Assembly: GCA_023078555.1 (NCBI GenBank)
Contig: CM041197.1
Span: forward strand, 8,650,842-8,714,841
Direction of reading: 5' to 3'
Length of the DNA stretch: 64,000 nt
Source of the DNA: Ulva prolifera
Lineage: Eukaryota > Chlorophyta > Ulvophyceae > Ulvales > Ulvaceae
Made by a program: the position numbers and the translations under genes
In this document: positions 40,386-50,562 of the stretch, one piece after another
Layout: each line of letters opens with the position of its first letter
Position numbering within the stretch: the first letter of the stretch is position 1
Notes under the pieces: model-generated
What the model saw: only the letters and a program-made list of their open reading frames with translations
Databases searched by the model: none
What the model was told of the DNA's origin: nothing

Positions 40386-42367
40386 CTGCTCCTCCAGATC
40401 CCGGGGGCGGCCATAGTAGGCCTGAGTGTTGTTGTGGATGTGCACGCCGTCATGGTGTGGTGCGTTGCTGCTGTGCACGCTGTGCACGCTGTGCGTTGCT
40501 GCTGTGCAGCGCCCGGTTCAACGCGCAGCCGGTGGAGTCCTGTGGCGACGATGGTGTTTGTGGAGCCGAGGCGTGCTACCAGTGGGACGGGCTGGTCTGT
40601 GCATGGGTGATATGGCTGTGGTATGAGGCATGGTGCAGGTATAGTAGTATTTGCAGTATGGCGACCTCGTTGACCACCCTGACTTGATTCTCGGTTGGAG
40701 TCTGAGGGGCATGTTGAATTGGCTGCACACAGTCTGCAGCGGCGGCATGCAGCTTGGCATGTTTCGGATATTGCAGTCTTCAATGGCGACATGGATACGT
40801 ATCTGTGACCTTGCACACAGTCTCGGTGCACACAGTCTCGGTTGCCGCACAGATGTGGTCGGCAGAGGGGCGTGTACACATATGCATTGTGTGCTCGTAT
40901 GCGACTTGCACGTCTAGGCATGAAAGGGGCGACGAGCAGAGTATCACCGCTTTAGCATGCTGGCTGTGCATATGATCAGTGTGATGAAAGCAGTTCGTAG
41001 GTAGTGATGTGGCGGAATGAAATGCGCATGGTAGTGGGCAGGCTCTGATGCCGATCGGTGCTGCTGCGCCAGTCCTCGCAATGTCTCCGCGTGAGACAGA
41101 GCATTCTGCAAGTTACACGTTGTACGGTGCTCGCCGTACGCTATGGCTGAACAGATCAAGCCAGCCTTGCAATTGGAAGTCGGCTTAGTGCATTGCTGGT
41201 GTAAGCTCAATGTACAGACCCGGGTTACATCGGGACGACTCTGTTTGAAGGACAAGTCGCAGAGGCATAAGCTGTCCCGCAGCCGAACAAGTGATGGTGT
41301 AGGTTCTGCTGCTTGTCCTGTGCGTGTGCATCCATTTGGCATCGGGTTCTCGAGGCCTTGTACATTGCCCCGTCCGTGTCGCGAGGTTCCCCACATCAGT
41401 CCACAGACACGCATCAGTTGCTTCAGATTCGGAACATTCCAGCAGCGCCAGGATGGCGGATGGCTTCATGTCCACAACGTCCATGTACATCACTCCGCCA
41501 CATTCAAGGTGACCTGCCTCAGCTATGCTCCCGAGGTATAGTCTCCATGATGTGCAGCTGTTGTGCCGAATCCAGCATTCACTGGCAGAGTCCAGATCAT
41601 AGCCAATTCCGCCAGCAGGGACAACATGGTTGCTGTTGTGGACAACGGTGGCTTGGCAGTAGGGTTCACACGTGACAATGAAGCATATGTCACAATGCAT
41701 GCGGAAACGTTCACATGGCACGGATACAAAATGGCTTGGAGAATGTGCACCTACTCACAAAGAGCAGTCCATATGCATTATGATCGAAGTGCCTGGTTGA
41801 TGCTATGCCTGCCCTGCCGATATTGCTCAACGTAGGCACCTGCTACTGGAACAGAGGAAAAGCGGGGCTCCTGGCGTGTTGAGGGGAGATGCGCAAAGTG
41901 AACACAACAGAAGATAGGAGTGACTAGGGTACATGCATGCTGCCCTTGACGGATTCACAGTGTACACAGCAACAGCCATTCTGTGTTTGAGAGTTGTCAT
42001 CAATCGATCCCCTCTGCTGCACTGCACTGGCAGTGTAGCTGTGTTAAGGTTGTGCTGTGGGAACGATTACTCTGCTATCACTCCTCTGTTGCACACATGT
42101 TCGACATTCCCTTTTCAGCCACACAGCGCTGGCTCTGGTGCAATTCTCAAGACCGCAGTGGCCTTCACTCCATCATACAGCAAGCATTGCGAAGAGACGG
42201 GCACACTCGCAGCCAGCATTTCCGCAGCGAAGCAGAGGCTCGGTCGCCGCGGGAGCAGTAGTTCGACAGCTGGAGCGTAGACACTACTTGTCATAGATGT
42301 GTACAGGGGTATAGACACAAATAGCAAACAACCATACATCGATTCAATAGTTTTATCCGGCTCAGCG
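40386..42367. other. Gene-free spacer between the two glycosyltransferase genes
   Basis: No further gene is recognised. Frames at 41143-41541 and 41185-41721 overlap on opposite strands and lack motifs. The 3' UTR of copy 1 and the promoter of copy 2 must lie here. Confidence 0.4.
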
Positions 42368-44524
42368 ATGTCCGCTGACCTGCCACCGGTCGAAGACACC
42401 AGGCCCGGCCATCGGCGCATGGTGTGGGCGGTCTTGGCTTCCATTTTCGCACTGACCATCGGCTTGGTGGCGTTCCAACGCCAACAAAGCACTCACTTCT
42501 GTGAGACGTTGAGAGTTTTTGAGGTGCCAAGCTCGCCCCGGAGTGCCAGTGGAATGTTCAGAACCTCGTCGAACGGATTTCTGAAGGGGCAAAACGGCGC
42601 TGATCAGCCGAACGTGCTCAACCGCGATGGGGTCGTCGGATCTGTCTCTCGATCGCAGTCTCCGTCGTTGGCATCCCGCGTTGACGTCAGTGTGCCCCAG
42701 ATCATATGGCAAACCGCCCGCTCCCGTGAGAACACGCCCGAGTTGGCCACCGACCTGTTCAATTCGTGGACGACGCAAAATCCCGGATGGGACCACTACT
42801 TCATGGATGATGAAGATGTGGAGGCATTTGTTGCAGCCCACTACAACGACACAGTCCTGCAAACCTTCAAGGAGATGCCGCTGGGAGTCATGAAGGCCGA
42901 TGTCTTCAGGTACGCCAGCCTGCAAACTCAAATTGCTGGTCAACCACCGATCTGCCGTGCCCACCACCCTTGGCCCGAGCGTTTGGAGTCCTATCTCTGT
43001 GACGGCTGTCTATGTCCGGGGAGTTAATCTCAGTCTCTGCAGTCATAATCGTCGAGTATAGCCATGGGTTTATGGCGAGCACAACATACCTCAAACATCG
43101 GCATGTAACATACATAGCTCATACACACTTTGCCAGATCTCAACCGCCAACCTTGCTCCAGCTGCAGCCCAAGCGTTCCTTTTGCACCCAACCGGCCATG
43201 CTTTCATTCCATGCAACAGAGTCACTGCAGACTCCCGATCTCGCACACACTCACGTGAATGATGAACATACCGCATGCCACCATGTTGAGGGTCAGCTCA
43301 TGTGCCTGCGACGTCCTAGCCGGATGGTTCACCCGGTACTCCGCTCAGCCGGCCACGATCTGCCCCCCGTATCTCAGCTCACAACTCTTCAAACCACCAG
43401 TCTGCCCAGTTGCCTTCATCAGTCCGATCACGTGGAGACACACGTGCGGACGTGTCGGTGGGTCTCTGTCCTCGGAGCACAGCACTCTGGTGCCACAGGT
43501 ACATGCTCATTCACAAGTACGGCGGAGTGTACACCGACATGGACACCGAGTGCTACCAGCCGGCGCAGCGCTGGACGCCAAGCGGCTGCCACTTCGCCGT
43601 CTTCCTTGAGGACAACGACATGTACTTCTGCCAGTGGTCCTTTGCCGGAGTCCCCGGCCACGGCGCCCTCGGCCGCATCCTGGAGCTCGTGATGCAGAAG
43701 ATGATCAACCGAGAACACGAGTGCGCTCCGTCGCAGCTGCTAGCTGGAGCCGCCTCCTGTTCAAGCCACTGTGGGCGTGGCCATCATGCGCTCGTCTGAT
43801 CCCGCCGCGGCGGCGCAGCAGGCGGCGCGGTCGTGCCGTCTGCGTGCCCGGGGCCTCGTGTGCCCGGGTCGTGCGGGCAGAGGTGACTGGGTCGCTGTCG
43901 GGGTGTGTGCGTGTGCATGCGCGCCTCGGTGTGCTGTGCGTGGCGGGCCTGTTGTGCGTGCTTTGGATGGGTTGGGCGTGTGCCCGCAGCCGCTGGTGAC
44001 AGGGCCGTGGGTGCCCTTGTGCGACCTCCCTCTCCAGCTTTGCCCTGGAGCAACGTACTTTGTGTGCGGTTGCTGTACAGGGTGGGCAGGGGCGGGCGCG
44101 TGGGGAGGGGGCCGGGTGTACATCCGGGGAGCGGGGCCCCTTGCACTCACTGCTTGGTGGTGCCTGGGTGATATCGTGTCTGCCCGGCTGCAAGCCGTGG
44201 GGACTTTGTTGAGCGTTCCCAGGCCTGCGTGTCACAGCGGCAAAGCGTTCTCGGGCCTGTGTGCATTTGATGCATGAGTGTGGGGGTGCGTGTGTGCCCG
44301 AGGCGGTGTGGGGGGTGTTGTGTCTGCAGGTGGAGTTGCCATGCCGCACTGTCTAGGTGCTCATTTGCATGGACTGATGGTGGTGGCTTGGGTGTATTGA
44401 GCTCCAACTCCTGTGGTGTGCACGCGTGCGCAGGTCCTGCGATGCTACCTGCGTCTCTTGCCACACACATGCAGTGCTGCAGCTTCGCATGGCCAGTGTG
44501 TCCATGCCTTCGCTGCCATCGTGG

Positions 44525-44561
<37 letters not shown>

Positions 44562-45154
44562 ACAGGGTGTTACGCTGGTCCTCGCCCATGCATCCTCGAG
44601 GCCGCGGTGTGGCTGACAGGGTGGACATCGGCCATGCACACTGCCCGACCCGCGAGTGATAACCGTGCGCGCATGCGTCCAGGAAGCTCACGAGCGACGA
44701 CGAGCACTTTGTGCACTATCTCACGGGCCCCGCGATCTTCACCGAGGGCATCCTGGACTACATCGGCGCGGACCGGGAGCGGCACAGGAATCTGAGCGTT
44801 CTGTACAATGAGCGGCATCAGGAGCTGCGGAAGCAGGGGGTATGCCTGCTGCAGAACCAGGAGATGTGGGGCATGCTCTCGAACCACAACGCCCATGTGA
44901 AGCCTGAGCTGCTCACGGGGTCGTGGCGGAGCTGGACGGAAGAGCGGGAAGCGTTTCTGAACCGTATCGGGAAGGGCAGGGGGGAGCAGGCGGACACAGA
45001 CGACGCTGAGCAGTTGCGCGATGACCCAGAAGAGGAGCAGCCGGATGAAAGAACACCAGAAGAGGAGGACCGGGGAGATGGGCAGTCCGAAGAGAGGCAG
45101 CAAGGAGAGGAGGAGCCGGAAAGAGAGCAGGCGGAACAGACGCGTCAGAGGTAG
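42368..45154 (+). CDS. GT32-like glycosyltransferase, copy 2
   Basis: Three exons, 42368-42909, 43499-43720 and 44683-45154, join in phase to give 411 residues. The ATG at 42368 (MSADLPPVEDTR) is preferred because the signal anchor MVWAVLASIFALTIGLVAF follows after 17 residues; an in-frame ATG at 42299 would add 23 residues. Domain landmarks are VPQIIWQTARS, WTTQNPGWDHYFMD, MPLGVMKADVFRY, then MLIHKYGGVYTDMDTEC with an intact DMD motif, and after the second intron HYLTGPAIFTEGIL. A strongly acidic tail (EEEQPDERTPEEEDRGDG) ends the protein. The first intron sits at exactly the same place and phase as in copy 1, so the two are tandem paralogs. The second-intron donor GTGCGC at 43721 is the least certain junction. 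Confidence 0.88.
44528..44561. repeat. Poly-C tract of 34 bases
   Basis: An uninterrupted run of 34 C lies in the second intron of glycosyltransferase copy 2 and is followed by ACAGG, which could act as an alternative 3' splice site. A run of 16 G lies downstream at 45272-45287. Confidence 0.9.
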
Positions 45155-47452
45155 CAGAGAGAGGGGCCAGGGGAGGGTCAATGACAGTGTGAGCAGCTGG
45201 CGCGAGGCTGGCCTGGGGAGGATGAATGGAGGCCCCAGCATGCTGCATTTCTGGGGCAGTGCGGGCACGGAGGGGGGGGGGGGGGGGCGACAGCTGCCTG
45301 AACGCAGCGCCGAGACAGAGTTTGCACAGACCAGAAAACTGCCTTGGGAGGTGTGATTGCGGGGCCACCAGCTGTCTGGGCGGCCAGCACGGCCCACAGC
45401 TCCTGAAGTGACTCGGGGACATGCTGTTATGCCTTCAGTGATTTTGTAGTGCGGTGTGTGGTTGAATGATGTGTGAAGCTGCAGGGGCAGGACTGTAGGC
45501 TGCACCACCAGCAGAATGTCGTATTGATGACATTTGATGACATGTGCTTCGCTGCTCGGGACGCGATGACCCTATCAGTTCCAGTGGACTGCTGTGGTCA
45601 TTCACGGAGATTGCCATCTTGAAAGCTGAGGCTGCCTCCATGAACCTGGTTCACTGCCCAATGCCTACCACACATGTTGGGCCTGCGTCTACCTGATCCA
45701 AACGTCATGTCGTCATTCCTACACTGTCATGATGCAGAAAGCAGAAATATGCAGTTGTATTGAATGCCTGTCTCCTGGAGATGCTTGTCAGCGCCCATGG
45801 CCATGTAGGAGCCTTGCAGCGCTGTGTGACGCCTCGATGTGTGCAAAATCATTCAGTTATGAGTCATTAAGATCCGCTTGTAAACCGCCACGGGCTGTAG
45901 AACATCTCAACAAGCTTACCGACTTTGTCAAGCTGTTTACACTCAGAGGATCCGTCGTCACACTGATTGCGCTGCGACCCACAACGATGCGATGCAGGAC
46001 GATGCGCAGCATGGAAGAAGCCAGTCTGGTCTGCCATGGCTGTTGCCATGTCTGATGCTTATGCGAGCACAGTTGCGTGAAGAAACTACAGCCACCAGAT
46101 ACTGTAGCATAACACATATAGAGTCACTGTGACCTACAGCTACACACGTGTGATTCGGGGTTGTCACAGCCTGTGCATGGCGATTCACTACTGTCTGGTG
46201 TCGGGGAACAGTGATTCCCGTCGTTCCCGGAATGCTGAGAATCTTATTCAAATGTTCTTCAACGATCTTACAGCGCCGTTTAAAAAGTCTACGTACCGAC
46301 GCACACACGCGGAATTGGCTACTGAAAATTGAGCTCATTACCCTTGACGTATCTCGAGAGATAGAAGATTCGAATTCGATCGATCGTGCGCTACGTTTCG
46401 CCTACGATAGCGGTGCCACTTCTCGAGGTGCGCTGCACCACAAATCGTAGGGATTATTAATGAGAAAGTGTGTACGGTTGTCACAGTCATTGTGCTTGCT
46501 TTGGCCACTGAAGTGTGCAGTCGGTGCATGCAGGCCTCGTTCGCCACGCATTTGCATGTTCAATCGCCTGACCGATTCTGAAGTCTGTTGGCTTCAGAGG
46601 TCGGGTTTGAACGTTTACCTTTGCCACGTCATGTGAAGCTCGAGGACTGAGAGAGCAGCCGGTGCTGATGAGGCCATGGACTGGACTGTCCCAGCCAGCA
46701 ACGTGACCGCAACAAACGCTCATGCCTCGCCACAAGCTTGGAGGCCATGTGGTCCAGGGCGTCAGACGAAAGCTTGTTGAGTCTTCGAACGCATGACTCG
46801 CGATGTATCGTGATCATACACGAGGACAGGTAGCAGCATGTCGGAACGTCCCCAGGGGCGGTACACAAAGGAAGCAGGCGCACGCCAGGCGACGTGACAC
46901 CACTTTCAGAGCTCGAAAGCGGATTGGCTGTGTTGTAACAGCTGGGCGCGAGGTGTATGAGCAAGACGACCCGGCAATCCTGCGCTGAGTGTTTGGCTTG
47001 CAATCGCTGTGTCTCTCCCCGTCTGTTCGCCAAAAGCTCCTGACAATGTTCCAAAGGTGAGGTACTTACATCTCTGCAAGCGTAGGATCGAACCTATGTG
47101 CCCGATTTTGGTGCCTGCCATCATAGCCGAGGCGAGCGCATGTCGTGCACTGCAGTGCACCTCAGACTGTTGCCACGCCATCGTCACTGCTGTCTGTCTC
47201 TATGAGACTCATGGCATCGTGTCACCCGATGCACAGTTTAGCGCTGCAAACTCAGGCGCTTGTCGGTTGGTCGCATTCTGTCGCTGTATTCTGTCGCTGT
47301 GAAGTGCCGAATTGAGTCATTCAGGGCCGCGTGTGCGTTGACGCCTCGAGCTGGAGGACAGAATGCCAGCTTCTTGATCCTGCCTATCGACGTGGCTTAC
47401 GACTTCACTCACTAACTGTGTCGCGGGTCCACAATGACACGCGTGCACGGGA
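45155..47452. other. Gene-free stretch
   Basis: No gene is recognised after the stop of glycosyltransferase copy 2. A 16-base poly-G run is at 45272-45287. Other frames are short and without motifs. Confidence 0.4.
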
Positions 47453-49018
47453 GAGGGGGGTGGGCACTCGGTCTGCATGCTCGTCCACCGGGAGCGCGGG
47501 CACCTCAGAACGCTCTGGAACACGCTCTAAAGATCTGCAGCCTGAGTAGAACAAACTGAATCGGTCTCGAGCATACTGGGCGAAACGGGTGTGAATGCCC
47601 AGTGAAACGAGGGGTTCTTGACCAAAAGTGATGTATTGCCCAGCGCGGCTCAAATGGCGTCAAATGGCGCCCAGCGCATGCCCATTGTGCTCGGTGGACC
47701 GATAACACCTCGAAAACACCATAATATGGGTCACTGGTGATGATTGATGATTCAGCTGGTTGTTGAGTGTCCGTCTGACTTGCCGGCAAGGGTCGCGACG
47801 ACTCGTCAGCGTGGCCACGGCGAGCGACCAGCTCGCCGGGGCTGATCACCACGATTAGGCATGTATTGCTGAATGTTATGTCTGTATCTAATCTACAAAA
47901 ATTTGTGTCAATCGTCCGGAATAGGTTGATGAGGACATCACCCTTGCTTCGAACTGAAAGATCGATATCCAGACTCAACCAGCGCGAATTTTGTGTGTCA
48001 CTTTCCGATCAGTAACTGGCCAGCAGGCAAGAAGCAGTCTATTACTGGCCGTGGACCACTGGTTGTGAATTCACAAGACGGACAGGCTGTGCTGAGGCCA
48101 AGCCTTCACTGTTGATCTGGTGTGCAGTGCACAATGCCATGAGAGTGACGCACAAAGCATGCTGCTTTTGTTTGCCCAGACCATGAGGTAACAGCTTTGT
48201 CTCACTGCGATGTATCACCTGATGCATCAGACCTATGTCTTGTGCACATTCACGAACGTGAGAGCACATGTAGGGCTACATATGTGCTCACACCTGGAGT
48301 GGCTTGCAACAAAACATAGCTGACGCCACACCGGACATGAGAATTGATAAGTCTACGATTGAATGACGCAGCAGCATCATATGGAATCATGGCATATACA
48401 CACGTATCTTGTGCATGCAGCAATCGGTTTGATTGTCACACGGCTGGATGTTTTCAGTGTCACACGACTGGACCAAGATTCAGCTCGTAATCCACCCAGT
48501 ATCTGACACTGATCTGAGTAGCCAGCCATACACTGCTCAGTCTGTGATCAGTGCACAATGCTTCCTGAGCCATCTAGGCAGCGCAACCGCATGAACGTCA
48601 GCATTAGAGTTCTCAAGACTTGACATCACACTTCTACGGTGCTTGTTTTGTGCAGTGTAGCTTCCAAGAAGGCTGCCGGTGGTGTGTAGCGAGCCGAACA
48701 TGTCAAAACCGCTGCTGAACCGCCCACAGCACCACCAAATTCAAAGACAGCATCAGTATGGGCCATATATAACTATAATGGATGTTCTGAGCCCAATGGG
48801 CGAGCGCTGGGCAGCGTTGGGGAGAACGTGTTTTTATGCCCAGCCATGCATACGATTTTGACGGAAAAGTGCGACTTTGCCCAGCGACTCAAAACAAAGG
48901 TACAGTGGCACCCAGGAGGGTCAAATTAGTCTATAGACGTTCCCAGCGCTTTCCAGAGCGTTCCGAGGTGCCCGCGCTCCTGGTGGACGTGCATGAGGGC
49001 TGAGTGCCCACCCCCCCT
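47453..49018. repeat. Foldback (inverted repeat) structure
   Basis: The arm at about 47453-47525 (GGTGGGCACTC...GTCCACCGGGAGCGCGGGC) matches the reverse complement of about 48948-49018 with a few changes. Similarity continues more weakly inward on both sides for some 200 bp, to CCCAGCGC..GCCCATTG at 47660-47690 and its counterpart near 48790-48810. The inner part (47.7-48.8 kb) shows no gene. This resembles an old foldback or MITE-like DNA element. No target duplication was identified. Confidence 0.6.
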
Positions 49019-50520
49019 AGCGGCAGTTCTGATCTCAAGCAGCCGGTTGACAAAGCTTTGCAAAGCCATAGCCATGCATGCCGAAATCAAATTTGCACAG
49101 CTGCGTCAAGCCATTACAGGTGCCAGCTCTTGCTCACGATAGCGTGCAGCAATCTCCGGAACCAATGCTGTCCCGTTTTTCTTAGCCCGGACGTGGCTGT
49201 CTAAACTAGTGGTGTTGGGGAACAGCCATGCATGCGGTGCTTGTCAAGCTTGGCGCCAAGGCGCCTTTGTTCCAGGTATCCTTCGACCCGAGCTGCGTTG
49301 GGCTATCCCGTTTTGGGAATTCCTTGCTGGGACTGCAAACAACCTCTGTTCTCAGAGCTGCAGATGTATGCACTTCAGCCAGGGCATGTACACATGCATG
49401 CGTGTGCCAGTAGCTCGAGACGTACGTGCTGTTCAATGACCCGCCTTACCTTTGCCACCTTTCGCCTGCAGCTTGAGAGTGGATGTGATTCCCGCACTGC
49501 ATCTTCATGGATCCGCTGGGAGCCTGAGTTGGTGTTCCTGTGCTGCATGTGGGTGTCTGTAGTGGGCTGTGCTGCAGTGTCTCGGGCTCGGGCTGGATGG
49601 GCTAGGGTCAGGGTGACAGCATTGCTGATCATGCATTCATGGTACTGCACTGTTGTCTCTGGTAGCTAGTCCACGTCACGCCTGTCCGGAAGGCCATCAA
49701 GAGTGCACGGTGACCCCTACACCACGTCCCGTATATGCTGTGTCGTCAGTTGCACACACCTATCAGTATGCCCGTTGCAGTCAGGGTTGCCGCAGTCAGG
49801 GTTGCCGCTGCGGACACAATAAACACATATTTACATACATATTTACGCACGCGCGGGCCGCACGAGCGGGCCCGGCACGCATCGACTCCGTCATGTCTGG
49901 TGCACAAGGCCCTGTACCCCTATCGAGCCCCGCACACGAATTGTCTTTGTCAACATGCCGCAACACACGCCGCCGGCACCGCGCCGGCAGCGCGCCGGCG
50001 GCGTGCACGGCTCCATGGCCATGCATGGTCGTCGAGCTGCCAATACCCCGTGGGCGCTGGCGGGCGTGGGCGCCAGCGTGCGCAGTGGTGTAGGTGCACT
50101 GGTCTGTGTTGCGTTCCGGTGGTTGGTGATTGCATCGGTGTGTTTGAGCCCAGCAGTGCTGCCTGCCTCTCCGGCGTCGTCCTTGCAGCTCTGCATCGGC
50201 GGTTCCATGCACTGGGTCCATGTAACGGGGCTCCCACCAACTTTGGCCTATATCCAGCGGTGCTGCGTGTTCGAACCTGGTTGCCCGCCGCAAGCATTGA
50301 CAACCCGGTGAACTGCGTCAGCTTACAGCCCCCATACAGCTCACTTCCAGTGTCGAAGACCGTCATGTCAACCCAACCCCTGCAGGGGACAGTGGGGAGG
50401 TTGCCCCTTCCCCTGGCAGCATGTAACGCACCACAACAATCTCTCCCATCCCGTTTTAAATTCAAACGTCACCCCCCTCCCCCCCCCCGGGCCTCAACAT
50501 CCCCAGACCGGCTTCACGCA
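49019..50520. other. Stretch without assigned gene
   Basis: A 389-codon plus-strand frame (49735-50904) overlaps long frames on the other strand. It is rich in Arg, Pro and Ala as expected from GC-rich DNA, and it runs through the better-supported downstream exon in another phase, so it is not called a gene. Confidence 0.4.
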
Positions 50521-50530
50521 TATAATAAAA
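50521..50530 (+). promoter_or_regulatory. TATA-like box before the secreted-protein gene
   Basis: TATAATAAAA lies 42 nt before an ATG at 50563, in otherwise GC-rich sequence. It is the best promoter candidate for the downstream Ala/Cys-rich gene. Confidence 0.4.
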
Positions 50531-50562
50531 ACCGCACAGCACTGTCGCATTTGGCGCTGGGG

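Noticed and set aside
41185-41721. A 178-codon minus-strand frame between the glycosyltransferase genes
   Set aside because: No recognisable motif, and it is overlapped by plus-strand frames of similar size.
47060-47110. A tRNA-like T-arm on the minus strand (GGTTCGATCCT)
   Set aside because: The stem pairs imperfectly, and no D-arm, anticodon arm or acceptor stem can be built around it.
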